Notes: generated by a model from the sequence alone, not told the origin. A stretch of DNA of 64,000 nucleotides from Chitinophagaceae bacterium (GCA_947381435.1 CANCVE010000006.1:31469-95468); one strand, 5' to 3'; positions 1-10,574 are shown, counted from the stretch's first letter. Program-made: numbers and translations.

Positions 1-1
1 C

Positions 2-40
2 CCTGTGGTGTTGAAAAGAGAAGATATGGTGGCACTGTAA
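2..40 (+). CDS. possible 3' end of an upstream gene (partial)
   Basis: The frame starting at base 2 is open from the window edge and ends at TAA (38-40), giving the plausible C-terminal tail PVVLKREDMVAL. A second open frame from base 1 ends at 61-63, so the frame choice is uncertain. Nothing about function can be said from 12 residues. The remaining bases up to 259 hold only AT-rich DNA and a weak promoter-like box. Confidence 0.25.
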   Translation, partial: PVVLKREDMVAL

Positions 41-210
41 GGCTACAATTTCCAGCTCAATAAGAAAGGTTTTTAGGTGCCTGTTTTAATATCACTCAAC
101 TAATTGTTTTATAAAACAAACTATTAACCTTTCTTACAATCTACATTCAAAAAGTGTATTTATCCCAATAAGTCTCATTATCGAATTAGTGTAAAAGAAA
201 CTAATCTTTA

Positions 211-218
211 TATTTTTG
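211..218 (+). promoter_or_regulatory. putative Bacteroidota -7 box of the 260 gene
   Basis: TATTTTTG matches the TAnnTTTG -7 consensus of the Bacteroidota housekeeping sigma factor and lies about 40 bp before the ATG at 260. No convincing -33 TTTG is visible around 20 bp upstream, so this is a weak prediction. Confidence 0.3.
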
Positions 219-259
219 AGGTTTAAGGTATCTAAAAATATATTAAATAAGATTGCTAA

Positions 260-3121
260 ATGAAATACAACACATTAATCACACTATCACAACAAATTAA
301 GCAGGTATTTTACAAAACCAATTGCCATGTGCTAGCTTTTGCCTTTTTAATTGTTTTTGGCAGTTGCAAATTGAATGCAGCGGTATATTATGCTTCTCCT
401 ACTGGTACAGGAACGGGAACTTTAGCTTCCCCATGTAATCTTATAACGGGTATTGGTAAACTTACTAGGGCAGGGGATACACTATACCTAAGAGGAGGTG
501 TTTATAACCTTACGGCTAAAGTATCTATCAGCAAAAGTGGCACTGCAAAAGCCAGAATTGCTATTATGGCTTATCCTGGTGAGAAACCTATTTTAGATTT
601 CAGTTCAGTACCATACAGCAAATCAAATCCTGGCATTTCGGTTAGTAGTACGTCTAACTATTTGCATATAAAAGGTTTGGTAATTAGGTACGCCGGCGAT
701 ACTGGTATGATAAATAATGGCAGTAATTGTATTATTGAAAACTGTGAGTTTTATGGCAATTGCGATACTGGTTTAACACACAGAACTGGTGGAAATAATT
801 TGATACTTAACTGCGATTCTCACGACAATTTCGATTATCAAAGTGGTGGTATTACGCTTGCCAACTTTGGTGGTAATGCTGATGGTTTTGCAGACAAACT
901 ATACACCAATACAAATCCGAATACATACGATGGTTGCCGCTCTTGGAATAACGCTGATGATGGATGGGACTTTTATCAAAAGCAAGGAAGTACGTATATA
1001 AAGAATTGTATTTGTTATAAAAATGGTCCTTCTTCTTTCAATATGGCAAATCACCCTCGATATCAAGTAGATAAAGCTTGGTTTGATCAGTTTCCATTAA
1101 CTGTAAAGAGTGTGAGAGGAACTAATGATTTGATTAATTTGGCTACCTATAAAAACTATGGTAATGGTAATGGATTTAAACTTGGGGGCAATTTTACGGC
1201 ACATGATGTAACTGTTACTCGTAGTCTTTCTATAGGAAATACCGTTAGAGGATTTGATCAAAACAATAACTATGGTGTAATGACCATTTACAATAACTCC
1301 AGCTATCAAAATGGATTCAATTTCAGGTTTAGTTCTAGTAGTGGAGGCACGTTAGTAATTAAGAATTGTGTTTCGCTTAGCTCATTAGGTTCTAATGATT
1401 TCTCTAGCAAAACAGTTACTAACGAAAATAACAGTTGGAATACCACTGGCGTAACCACAAATAGTGGCGACTTTGTAAGTTTGGACACCTCTTTAATACT
1501 TGCTGCGCGTAATGCTGATGGAAGCTTTACCACTACGTTTATGAATTTAATAGCTGGAAGCGATTTAATTGATGCCGGTTTGGATGTTGGTTTACCTTAT
1601 GCAGGAAAGCATCCAGATTTAGGGTATTATGAGAAGGGTATTATTGATCAATTTCCTCCAGCATTAACTGCACAAAATACAAGTCAAACAGTAACATTAG
1701 GAAGTGCAATTGCTACCATTAAGTATACATGGTCTGGTGGAGCTACGGGCGTTATTACAACCAATATTCCAAAATGGATGAAAACAACACTCGATACCAT
1801 AAATAAAACATTAACCTTACAAGGTACACCTTCGGCTCTAGGAAGCTACACATTTACAGTTACTTCTGTAGGTGGTGCAGGTTCTCCAGTAGTTATCAAT
1901 GGGTCAGTGTTTGTAACATCTTCTACTGGCAAGAAAATAGCTTACTTTACTACTTTGCCAATTTCTGCGGCTGATACAGCTATTTACAATAAACTAACTT
2001 CAAACCCTAGCTTTTCAATTACCCCTGTTGACGCTACATCTACAACGATAGACTATACAGGCTATGATGCAATTGTAATGAGTTCTGTTCCAGGCTCTAC
2101 AGCAGCAGGTTTCCCGGCTTTGGAAGCTGTAGACAAACCAAAATTGCTACTAAAGCCATTCATCCTAAAAACTACTGCTTGGAATTGGATAAACACAACT
2201 AACGCCGTTAATACCAGTGACACAAGTGTAACTATTATTGATACTACTCACCCTATATTTTCTGGATTAACGTTTACAGGTACTGCCAATAATCAATTGC
2301 AATTATTTTCAACACTCAATACAAATGCAGTAACAGGCATAACTAATGCTAGCTGGATTGCTACTCCGGCTATAACGGTATTAGGCAATGCTATCGGAAA
2401 TTCTACTACTAATAGTGTTGTAGAAATACCTGTTGGCACCAATATGAATGGAACCACAACTACAAAACGGTTTATTATGATTGGGCTAAGCGAAAATTCA
2501 ACAGCTAATTTAAATACAACAGGAAAGCAGTTAATAGAAAATTCTTTATACTATATACTTGGGCTTAGTGTTCCGCTTCCAATAGATTTTAAAAGTGTGC
2601 ATGTTAGTGCTAATAATGGGTTTGCTAAAGTATCTTGGAAAGTGGGTGTAGAAGCAAATATTAAGCAATACAAAGTGCAAAGATCTGCAAATGGAGTTGA
2701 TTTCACTACAATTGCAAACCTAGAATCTAAGGGTATTAGTGACTATGCTTATGATGATAATTTGCCATTAAATGGGAAGTACTTTTATAGAATAATAGCA
2801 GAAGAAAAATCGGGTAAAGCACTTTATAGCCCAGTTGTAACACTAGAAAAGTTTCAAGAAAATGTAGGAATAACTATTTTAAACAATCCAACGGTAGATA
2901 AAAAGATTCAACTACAATTAAAAAATGTAGCTAAAGGAAAAGTGGTAGCACGGCTCTTTAATAGTGCAATGAAAGAAGTGTTTACTACAAACTTTAATTA
3001 TGATGGAGGATTAGCACTAAGAACTTTAAATATTCCTACTTCAGCAGCTTCGGGAATGTATGTTATACAAGTTACGGTAAGTTGTGGACAAACATATTGT
3101 AAGTGGGTAATTGTAAAATAG
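260..3121 (+). CDS. PL9-like right-handed beta-helix polysaccharide lyase with T9SS sorting domain
   Basis: Predicted exported protein of 953 aa. An N-terminal hydrophobic segment (about residues 24-40) ends in a Cys-containing stretch. Residues 41-460 read as a right-handed parallel beta-helix, starting YYASPTGTGTG and including the NNADDGWDFYQK segment, which resembles family PL9 pectate lyases (calcium-dependent beta-elimination of polygalacturonate; family knowledge). Residues 463-555 look like a putative Ig (He_PIG) domain. Residues 558-770 form an alpha/beta-looking module opening KKIAYFTTLP that I do not recognise. A fibronectin-like domain starts near 773, and a C-terminal T9SS type A sorting domain (about 872-953) ends CKWVIVK. 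It would therefore be secreted through the outer membrane and cell-attached or released. A strong hairpin follows the stop. Substrate specificity is inference. Confidence 0.8.
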   Translation: MKYNTLITLSQQIKQVFYKTNCHVLAFAFLIVFGSCKLNAAVYYASPTGTGTGTLASPCNLITGIGKLTRAGDTLYLRGGVYNLTAKVSISKSGTAKARIAIMAYPGEKPILDFSSVPYSKSNPGISVSSTSNYLHIKGLVIRYAGDTGMINNGSNCIIENCEFYGNCDTGLTHRTGGNNLILNCDSHDNFDYQSGGITLANFGGNADGFADKLYTNTNPNTYDGCRSWNNADDGWDFYQKQGSTYIKNCICYKNGPSSFNMANHPRYQVDKAWFDQFPLTVKSVRGTNDLINLATYKNYGNGNGFKLGGNFTAHDVTVTRSLSIGNTVRGFDQNNNYGVMTIYNNSSYQNGFNFRFSSSSGGTLVIKNCVSLSSLGSNDFSSKTVTNENNSWNTTGVTTNSGDFVSLDTSLILAARNADGSFTTTFMNLIAGSDLIDAGLDVGLPYAGKHPDLGYYEKGIIDQFPPALTAQNTSQTVTLGSAIATIKYTWSGGATGVITTNIPKWMKTTLDTINKTLTLQGTPSALGSYTFTVTSVGGAGSPVVINGSVFVTSSTGKKIAYFTTLPISAADTAIYNKLTSNPSFSITPVDATSTTIDYTGYDAIVMSSVPGSTAAGFPALEAVDKPKLLLKPFILKTTAWNWINTTNAVNTSDTSVTIIDTTHPIFSGLTFTGTANNQLQLFSTLNTNAVTGITNASWIATPAITVLGNAIGNSTTNSVVEIPVGTNMNGTTTTKRFIMIGLSENSTANLNTTGKQLIENSLYYILGLSVPLPIDFKSVHVSANNGFAKVSWKVGVEANIKQYKVQRSANGVDFTTIANLESKGISDYAYDDNLPLNGKYFYRIIAEEKSGKALYSPVVTLEKFQENVGITILNNPTVDKKIQLQLKNVAKGKVVARLFNSAMKEVFTTNFNYDGGLALRTLNIPTSAASGMYVIQVTVSCGQTYCKWVIVK

Positions 3122-3155
3122 AAGTTACATAGATTATAAATGTTGGTTTTGTAAT

Positions 3156-3196
3156 AAGTAAACGAGGCTGGTCTTTGAGACCTACCTCGTTTACTT
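3156..3196. terminator. bidirectional hairpin between convergent genes
   Basis: A 12-bp perfect stem (AAGTAAACGAGG at 3156-3167 with CCTCGTTTACTT at 3185-3196) is extended by an inner 5-bp stem GGTCT/AGACC around a TTG loop. It lies between the convergent genes ending at 3121 (+) and 3273 (-), so it can end transcripts from both sides. No long T-tract follows. Confidence 0.7.
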
Positions 3197-3272
3197 ATAG
3201 CAACTTCGATTAACAAATTACAGTTACAATATACTGATGATAATATAAAAAAACATTTGCCCACATTTGCCC

Positions 3273-6200
3273 TTACTCCTTGCCAAAATCGTATAGCCTT
3301 TTTACTTCATTAGCATCCAAAAGACGATCAAACAACTGCACACTGTTCACAATTGCTTTATGACCAACAAAGAAGTCGAGGGCATCTGTTGCGATGTCTT
3401 TAGAGCCGATACCTTTTGCAACTTGCTCGCCATTTAGGTATAGTCCAGATTCATTTTCATTTATACTAAATACTACAAACTGCCACTTTCCAGCTTCTAC
3501 TTTTCCACCAGAAATCTTACTCGGTCCTGCACGCAATGTACCGTTGCTTATCTCGCAAGAGACTGTCTTATAGCTCTTTCCAAAGGCAGTATATCCTTCT
3601 TTGCTGAATACTTTGCCATTCTTCTCGTCTGTTTTAAACCACACCGCAACCGTTAATGCATTCTCACGCATCTTTAAATCGTACAACTTAAAAGCAGCCT
3701 TTATAGCTGGACGAGACACATTTACATCTACCAATCTTGCTGTTTCTGTTTCTATTGCCTGAGAGGATAAAGCCTTGTTACTATGCATTCCTGCTGCTAA
3801 AGATGAGGTAGGCGCAACCCATATTTTGTAGGAAGCATCTACAGGATAATCGCCCATAATACCATCCCATTTACTAAAATCGAATTTACCCAAGGTGCCT
3901 GATTCTGGAATCTTAACCAACTTAACGTCCATCTTAGCTGGCAGGGTTAAGACTTTTCCATTAGCAAATATGGAAGCATTGATGGTGGTCGTTTTTGATA
4001 AAGTAAATGGTGCTGTAAATGTAAGCGAGCTTGCACTTGGCACTGAACCATCTAATGTGTAGTGTATCTCTACCTTCTTATCTCCCTTAAAGTCTAAACT
4101 AAACTTAGTTGGATTGTAGATTTCATACAAAGTGAGTGCAGTAGGTTTTCCTTCGGGAAGGATAGAAACCAAAGATGGTCTTGACAGATTATTGCCATTC
4201 AAGTCAACAGCCTGTCCATCCGGGAATACCACTTTACAAGTAGGTTCACTAGGGCCATAACGTAGTGAGATGGTATGCCAGCCTTGCCCTAAATCTTCCT
4301 TTCCATTTAAGTTACGACCATAAACACCACGTTGTGCAATGATGGAATTATCTATCCTCACCTGATTTTGACAAGTAGCTTGCAACGCTCCCAATGGACC
4401 AGATTCCCCATTACGCATAGGCAATTTAAAGGTATAAGTGCCGTTAATTGGGGCATAGAAATAACCATTATATACCCTAACCGTATTGCGGCTACTAGTA
4501 GCTTCCATACTATTAGTTCGCTCACTATGAATGGGTGTTGCAGATTCTATATCCAAGAAGTCATTATCTCGACGCTTGCCACTACGATCATAAATAGCTA
4601 AATCAAGACCTGATTCTAACAAAGGAACATTTGGCAAAGCAGCTAAGGATTTAGTGGCTGATGAAGTACTGATAGCATTATTACTTGCATTCTCAGACAA
4701 TAGTTCATCAACCTTTACTGCTTGGTATTCACCACCATTAATGCCATAAGTAACTTCCAACGGCATGGGGTCTAGACTATTAATATTCCAGAACAATGGA
4801 TCACAAACTACTAAGTTCAGGTAATGCCAACCCATATCCAAAGAAGCTTCCCCCTTGCGGTGCGCTTGGTTTTGATAGAATACACCTGTTGCTTCTATCA
4901 CCGTTTGTTTGCCAATGTCAAACAACACGGGGCCACATGAATTTACATCAAACGTATAAACACCCTTCTCTTTTGCATAGAAATAACCACTAAAGCGATA
5001 GAAGCCCTTGCATTGTTCCTCTAATGGATGGGTGGGTGTAACCTCAGGCAATTCAAAACCATTCGTTTGCTTGGTTATAATTGGCTTCTCCTTGCTAACA
5101 TTAGGCATCATAACTCTTTTGGCATCGAAGAAGCCTTTGTCGTTATACAACTTTGTATTTATTTCATATACCCTAGCTAACAAAGCTCCCTTTGTTCCTT
5201 TTGGTTCTTGTGAGAGTCCCTTTTCAGCAAGGGTAGCTATGAACTTAGCAGTAAATGTTTCACTCTCTTGCGCACCTGCCTCCCATGTTGGGTCTATCGT
5301 TTTTGCTTTAAGAGTGCAACTGTTCTTAACCACAATATCCCTTTCATACAAAGGAGAAGTAGCAGTTGGTTCTGTGCCATCCAATGTGTAATGAATTTGT
5401 GCAGGGGCAGCTACTCGTTGCAATTGCACATTCAGGCTATCACAAACCAAATAGGAAGGCACTTTATCAGCATTGCGGGTATAACGTAAATCATTCTGAT
5501 TAAAGGTTTCTCCTCTTACAATCAAGTTGGGTCGTGCTAGCTTAGCTACACTAGTTGCTGCTTCCTTGCCATTTCTTTTTAGTTCGAATACGGTGCGTCC
5601 ACCATCGGTAGTACTGAAATTATAGACGTCCTTCTGGTTCTTAAACTCTACTGTCAACTGCGTTCTATCCCTGTTCCACAAAGTTTTAGGCACTTCCTCT
5701 CCATATTTATATGGATACACCAATACCTTAAACTCAGGTGACACCGCCCTTGCAGGAATAGTTACCAACGCATAGCCCTCAAACTTTTCTAGCTTAGGTA
5801 CCGGGAAACCATAATCTGTTTTCCTCCACAATACGCGTATCAAACACAATGGGTCGCCTTTCTTCAATATTAATTTACCTGTCTTGGCATCTTTGGCAAT
5901 ATCCCCTTTTGCCAACACAATATCATTCATCCGATTATCGGAAGGCTCTGTATTCTGAAACTGTACTTCGGGCGTAGCTACATCAGCCAATACCGCATCT
6001 ACTGGCACAGATATATTCCAATCGAATTGGTGCAACTGGTTATCTTTCTTGGCATCATCAATTACCAATACGTAAGGATTATCCCCTTTGGCAAACTGCA
6101 CAGTCCGATAGGCTTGCTCCATCGTATTCCACGGTCTGTATCCTTCTACCAACCTTGTTTCTGCACTCCACGGACCATAATCGGTGTGTGCAAAGCCATC

Positions 6201-7898
6201 AGTATAACGAACAGTTCCCGGATGGAAAGCAACCTGTATGTTCCTGTCTAAATCGAAGTTGCCTTCTGCAAACGGGACATAATAAGGAATCTTTGCAGAA
6301 GGAAACGCCAATGGATGCACCTGCATACTCTTATAAAAGGAGTATCCATTCTTGCCATCTCCCACAGCAACTACACCCGTTGGGGTTTCGTGAATGCCCA
6401 ACCAAGTGCCGGGTGCAGGTGGCCAATGGCAACCCTTACCATCAACAGTAAGCATATTCTGCAAGAACGTAGCTTTGGTAGCCAACATATTATTATCCTG
6501 AATCCAGTTTACCCCATCTTTCCAGAGGGTAAGCCTGTTGTTTTCAGAACCTTCATGTCCGCCATAAAAGAAATCTTGCTTACATACAAATCCCACATGC
6601 AAATCTTCTTTCTTCCAGCTATTACGCACCTCCACATAACCACGCATACTATCCTGCCAAGTAGTAGGAAGGTGCAAGCGATTGATATTTTCCTGATCCG
6701 TCCAATCAATCTTTTTACCATTATTCACCAAGCCATCATCGGCATACAACAACAACAATTCATTGCAGATGCCCACTGGGTTAGGCCATTTTGCATTGGG
6801 ATCTGTGAGGAAAGGATGAGTGGAAAAAGTGGACTGATACAAGAAATCTATATATTCATCTTTGGGATGGTAGTAGTGCATCATCCAGATAACATGGAAA
6901 GCAGAAGCACGCATCTCATCACGGATATGCCAAACGCCATCTTCCCAACGGATGGCTGCCCTAAAGAAGTTCATCTTCGCTTGCAAATGGTCATGCATCA
7001 ACAGGTTTCTTTGTCTCAACCCAACAGCAGTAAATGCTGCAACATTCAGCCATCCTTTAATAGATTCATAACACATCCCATCCTTATCCAAATACCAACT
7101 CAACATGGCGTTTGCCTTGTGACAAGCGAGGTCAAACAGCTTTTGGTCGAACCCTTTCTGACCTTCTATTAACAACATCAGCCGTATATACTCCATCCCA
7201 AAACCCTCATGATTATTAATCATCTCATGGTCGGGAACAATCATAAAATTGGAGATACGATGCTTGCAGATACGCCCAATAATATCATTGGCAGATTGTT
7301 GTTCTTCGGGTGTCATCCAATCGTGCAGGTAATCATAATCCAACAAATCCCATATCTCACTCGGTGGGTCGGGGTTGCCAGAAGCCACCACAGAACGCTC
7401 TGCAGACCAAAGATTATCCCTATCCACTTGCTTATCCAACGCCGTAATCTTTGGATCGAGGCTTTTAATCTTAGCCACCAACTCCTTTGCCAACTGCTTC
7501 CCAAGTGTATTATCCTTGGTGACCAATGCATAAAAGGCACTTTTACTGATGGTTACTCGCTGCCACATACTCCTGAAAGCTAGGGGGGCTTTATCGCCCA
7601 AGGCTACCTTGTTTCGGATAGCATCTACATCTTTTGGGGTAAGCAGCACACGAGGATAAACACCTGGAGCAGGTACTTCAGAGAGCCGGCTCTTATCAAA
7701 CGTGGGGTCATTATATGTCAACTTTACCTCTGGTGATTTTGGCCAGAAGTTATTATTAATTGCGTCTTCGTAAGGAAGTGTACCTCTAGGTTTCCAAGTA
7801 GGCTCTTGGTAATATACCCTTTCTTTTTCCTGAGAAAAAGATTGAAAAGAAAGAGCAACTAAAATGGTTGTTACTATTAGAAATCTGTTACACATCAA
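3273..7898 (-). CDS. heparinase II/III-alginate lyase-like multidomain secreted protein
   Basis: Exported 1541-aa protein with a Sec signal peptide (MMCNRFLIVTTILVALSFQSF, cut near SQE). Residues about 70-480 resemble the alpha/alpha toroid of heparinase II/III and alginate-lyase families (motif YPRVLLTPKDVDAIR, then long helices). Residues 480-790 look like the beta-sandwich that usually follows. Downstream modules are a chitobiase-type domain (about 820-870, IHYTLDGTEPTATSPLY), a PA14-like domain (about 960-1050), a second PA14-like domain (about 1130-1225), a second chitobiase-type domain (about 1265-1320, IHYTLDGSVPSASS) and a C-terminal LamG/concanavalin-like lectin domain (about 1345-1541). 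No T9SS tail is visible, so it is probably periplasmic or outer-membrane associated. It lies in a run of minus-strand exported enzymes. A 21-bp tandem array sits directly upstream of its start. The substrate (acidic polysaccharide) is inference. Confidence 0.7.
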   Translation of the reverse strand: MMCNRFLIVTTILVALSFQSFSQEKERVYYQEPTWKPRGTLPYEDAINNNFWPKSPEVKLTYNDPTFDKSRLSEVPAPGVYPRVLLTPKDVDAIRNKVALGDKAPLAFRSMWQRVTISKSAFYALVTKDNTLGKQLAKELVAKIKSLDPKITALDKQVDRDNLWSAERSVVASGNPDPPSEIWDLLDYDYLHDWMTPEEQQSANDIIGRICKHRISNFMIVPDHEMINNHEGFGMEYIRLMLLIEGQKGFDQKLFDLACHKANAMLSWYLDKDGMCYESIKGWLNVAAFTAVGLRQRNLLMHDHLQAKMNFFRAAIRWEDGVWHIRDEMRASAFHVIWMMHYYHPKDEYIDFLYQSTFSTHPFLTDPNAKWPNPVGICNELLLLYADDGLVNNGKKIDWTDQENINRLHLPTTWQDSMRGYVEVRNSWKKEDLHVGFVCKQDFFYGGHEGSENNRLTLWKDGVNWIQDNNMLATKATFLQNMLTVDGKGCHWPPAPGTWLGIHETPTGVVAVGDGKNGYSFYKSMQVHPLAFPSAKIPYYVPFAEGNFDLDRNIQVAFHPGTVRYTDGFAHTDYGPWSAETRLVEGYRPWNTMEQAYRTVQFAKGDNPYVLVIDDAKKDNQLHQFDWNISVPVDAVLADVATPEVQFQNTEPSDNRMNDIVLAKGDIAKDAKTGKLILKKGDPLCLIRVLWRKTDYGFPVPKLEKFEGYALVTIPARAVSPEFKVLVYPYKYGEEVPKTLWNRDRTQLTVEFKNQKDVYNFSTTDGGRTVFELKRNGKEAATSVAKLARPNLIVRGETFNQNDLRYTRNADKVPSYLVCDSLNVQLQRVAAPAQIHYTLDGTEPTATSPLYERDIVVKNSCTLKAKTIDPTWEAGAQESETFTAKFIATLAEKGLSQEPKGTKGALLARVYEINTKLYNDKGFFDAKRVMMPNVSKEKPIITKQTNGFELPEVTPTHPLEEQCKGFYRFSGYFYAKEKGVYTFDVNSCGPVLFDIGKQTVIEATGVFYQNQAHRKGEASLDMGWHYLNLVVCDPLFWNINSLDPMPLEVTYGINGGEYQAVKVDELLSENASNNAISTSSATKSLAALPNVPLLESGLDLAIYDRSGKRRDNDFLDIESATPIHSERTNSMEATSSRNTVRVYNGYFYAPINGTYTFKLPMRNGESGPLGALQATCQNQVRIDNSIIAQRGVYGRNLNGKEDLGQGWHTISLRYGPSEPTCKVVFPDGQAVDLNGNNLSRPSLVSILPEGKPTALTLYEIYNPTKFSLDFKGDKKVEIHYTLDGSVPSASSLTFTAPFTLSKTTTINASIFANGKVLTLPAKMDVKLVKIPESGTLGKFDFSKWDGIMGDYPVDASYKIWVAPTSSLAAGMHSNKALSSQAIETETARLVDVNVSRPAIKAAFKLYDLKMRENALTVAVWFKTDEKNGKVFSKEGYTAFGKSYKTVSCEISNGTLRAGPSKISGGKVEAGKWQFVVFSINENESGLYLNGEQVAKGIGSKDIATDALDFFVGHKAIVNSVQLFDRLLDANEVKRLYDFGKE

Positions 7899-7988
7899 CT
7901 ATCTATTTTTATCTAATTAATTAAAAAAATCCATTATTAGGTTGTTGGTACCCATTTGTATGAAGCAAGTTTAGGTATTAAAGCTTGT

Positions 7989-8198
7989 ATTACATGTATT
8001 ACAGCTTCTATTACATGTAATGAAAGCGCAATTACATGTAATACAACTCCTAGTACATGTCTTGTGAGAGTTTGTACATGTACAAGAGCTCCAATTTCAT
8101 GTATTGCAAGTGTAATTACATGTAATACAACCCCTATTACATGTATTACAGGCGTTATTACATGTAATACAAGCTTTAGTGGGTGTAATAAAAGTAGA
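7989..8198. repeat. tandem array, 10 units of 21 bp, palindromic ATTACATGTAAT core
   Basis: Ten consecutive 21-bp units fill the 5' region of the 3273-7898 gene. Each has a core near ATTACATGTAAT, a perfect 12-bp palindrome in the best copies, followed by about 9 variable bases such as ACAACCCCT. Central units (8052-8114) are the most diverged but keep ACATGT or TCATGT. The stretch is open in frames on both strands only because 21 is a multiple of three. I regard it as non-coding. Confidence 0.9.
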
Positions 8199-8297
8199 GT
8201 TAGTACTCTATTTCCTGCTGAAAACATTATTAAGTTGTTGTTTATTTCAGTTGTGTTTAATCTAGTGTCAGTTTACATAAACAATTCGGTTGAGTCA

Positions 8298-10439
8298 TTA
8301 TTTCCTATCCAATATTGCTTGATTCAAAGATTGACTTCCATCACCATTGCTGAACCTATTTATTTCTTCATCCGTTGGTAATTTCTTTCTGTATTCATCC
8401 AGATACAAACCAATCTTATCCATTGGTATGGCTTTAAATTCTGGCAAATCTTTAAATACTTGTGAAGTAGGTTTCAACCTAAAATCCATTTTAGCCATTG
8501 CCTCAAATCCCGGGTCTGTAGAATAAGCCATATTCCTACCATTGGCTACTGTCGAATCTTTTTTTACCTCCTTTCCATCTGCTGCAACAAACTTATACTC
8601 GATTGGAATACGACAGTTGACAGACACATTATTCTTCCAATTATTTTCGACAGAATCACGGGTCACAAATTCAAACCCTAGTCCGCAGTTTATAGCAATA
8701 TTGTTGTAACAATCCAACGGATAAGAAGTCTTTGGCATAGAACCATGCTTGAACAAATAAGCTGTTCCCCTCTTTCCTCCCCTACTGTTCAATGCCAGCA
8801 CATTTCCATAAACATGCATATTGAAATGGTCGTGGTCAAAATAGATACCATCACCATCATCGCTGTTGTGAATAAAATTATATGCAAATGTATTGTTGCC
8901 AGAACGGGTATAAAGGTCATAACTGTAAAATGCACCCAAATCATTCGACACAGTACACATTCTAAAAATCTCATTATACTCAAATACGTTATCCCAACTA
9001 CCATAGATAATACCTCCATGAGGCGTATCATGAATCAGGTTATGCGCCACATAATTACCCACACAGGTATGGTGTCCACCACCACCTCCGCCAGTAAAAC
9101 CAGCATTAACGGCAGGGGTGTAAATATGAACCAACTGACTAAAATTGTATATATGGTTATTCACAATCCGATGCCCCGCAGGGATACGAGGTGATACCGA
9201 TTCGTCGCCACCTGCAAGCCAAACACCCCCTTCGCCTAGGTTATACAAATCGCAACTTTGAACAGTATGATTGGTACCACCATCAATCTTAACTCCGTAT
9301 TTATTTACGTTTCTAATGGTACAACCAGCAATAGTATTGTTACTGCCCCCTTCGATAGAGATGGCCTCGTTCACACTTTGCTCAATAGTAATTCCCTTGA
9401 TAGTGATGTTAGAAGCGTCCTTCATGGCTATTACCGCTCCTTTGCTATCGGCAATAGCAATAGAACATTGATTAATATCTTTTGGCGGATAGAAATACAG
9501 TTTGTTATCCTTAAAATCAACTGCCCATTCACCAACAATATCTATTTCTTCCAATAGATTTAGTAACCAATATTGTTCTTTTCCATTTCCTTCAGGACGA
9601 GTATATTTATTGCCAATCCCTCCAGGCACAGGCTTCTTAAGTGTAATGGTTTTGGCAAGCGTGTCAATAGAGGCAATTCTTGCGCACTCGTTCTGCCAAG
9701 GTATTCGCCAATAGCCTTTTATCCAAACACCTCTATCTAATTGACCTACCCAATTTGCTGCACGATTGTCCCTATACTCAAATATTCCCGGCCTTGGAGG
9801 TCGTTTTTCCTTACTGCCCGCCGCATAAAAATTTGCCCAATCTTCATTCTTTGCTTCTTGTCCGCCACCATTCACAATCACCTTTTTCATTGCCATATAC
9901 CCCTTGTTAGGATAACGAGAAAGCGGCATTCTTTCTCCATTTGCAAAGAATCCTAAGATTCCACCATCATCATTAAAAATGTCGGGCAATATGTTGGTAT
10001 GATTCAAATTAAGCTCTGATAAATCAAGTGCGTATATCTTGCCCCTCAAAGAAGGTGCAATCCTGTCAAGTGTAGTTTTATCTTTTACAAGTTTAAACTT
10101 TGAGGAGGGGATATTTATTGTTCCGTCAAATACTACCTTTTCATTGGCAGCCGCAGTATAAACCACCGGCATTTCCTTAGTGCCACCATCTTCTTTAGTC
10201 AATTCAAGAGGACTTGTGAAGCGATAAGTTCCTCCCTTTATTACAACAGTTGCACCCATTTTAGCATGATCTATCTTCCTAATTACATCCCTTGCTTTTT
10301 GGACAGTTGCAAAGGGTTTCGTTTTACTGCCGTTGTTGTTATCCAATCCGGTAGGCGAAACATAATAGGTTGGTGAGTTCTGGGCATAAATAGCCGCATT
10401 AATCAACACATTTAGCAAGAAGAGGGTGTACACTTTCAT
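8298..10439 (-). CDS. secreted right-handed beta-helix protein (GH141-like)
   Basis: Exported 713-aa protein with signal peptide MKVYTLFLLNVLINAAIYA followed by QNSPTYYVSPTGLDNNNG. The N-terminal pattern (KPFATVQKARDVIRK, then a GGTYRF segment) is typical of right-handed beta-helix carbohydrate-active proteins, including GH141. The helix body spans roughly residues 330-640 with repeated NNTI/G-C-x-I rungs, for example ITIKGITIEQSVNEAIS and NNTIAGCTIRNVNKYG. The tail has the IGLYLDEYRKKLP element that also occurs in the 25688 protein and in the internal module of the 35833 giant, so the three are paralogous. There is no T9SS tail here. The start is the ATG at 10437-10439. Likely a polysaccharide-degrading enzyme or binder. 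The family-level assignment is moderate and the substrate unknown. Confidence 0.7.
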   Translation of the reverse strand: MKVYTLFLLNVLINAAIYAQNSPTYYVSPTGLDNNNGSKTKPFATVQKARDVIRKIDHAKMGATVVIKGGTYRFTSPLELTKEDGGTKEMPVVYTAAANEKVVFDGTINIPSSKFKLVKDKTTLDRIAPSLRGKIYALDLSELNLNHTNILPDIFNDDGGILGFFANGERMPLSRYPNKGYMAMKKVIVNGGGQEAKNEDWANFYAAGSKEKRPPRPGIFEYRDNRAANWVGQLDRGVWIKGYWRIPWQNECARIASIDTLAKTITLKKPVPGGIGNKYTRPEGNGKEQYWLLNLLEEIDIVGEWAVDFKDNKLYFYPPKDINQCSIAIADSKGAVIAMKDASNITIKGITIEQSVNEAISIEGGSNNTIAGCTIRNVNKYGVKIDGGTNHTVQSCDLYNLGEGGVWLAGGDESVSPRIPAGHRIVNNHIYNFSQLVHIYTPAVNAGFTGGGGGGHHTCVGNYVAHNLIHDTPHGGIIYGSWDNVFEYNEIFRMCTVSNDLGAFYSYDLYTRSGNNTFAYNFIHNSDDGDGIYFDHDHFNMHVYGNVLALNSRGGKRGTAYLFKHGSMPKTSYPLDCYNNIAINCGLGFEFVTRDSVENNWKNNVSVNCRIPIEYKFVAADGKEVKKDSTVANGRNMAYSTDPGFEAMAKMDFRLKPTSQVFKDLPEFKAIPMDKIGLYLDEYRKKLPTDEEINRFSNGDGSQSLNQAILDRK

Positions 10440-10574
10440 AATATAATTTTATCATTCATTTTTATTAATTGACCAATCAGACAATGGGCTTTAAATAAGT
10501 TGTTGGTTAAGAACACATTCAACGTTTATAAAGCTATAAATCCAAAACAGATACTTTTAAGCTCACTCTATGAA

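Noticed and set aside
6315..7172. 285-codon open frame antisense to the heparinase-like gene
   Set aside because: Lies entirely opposite a well-supported gene with domain homology; no recognisable protein features.
7937..8381. Open frames on both strands over the 21-bp palindrome array
   Set aside because: Repeated Thr/Cys or His/Val peptides follow from the 21-bp period; there is no plausible start context or flanking domain.
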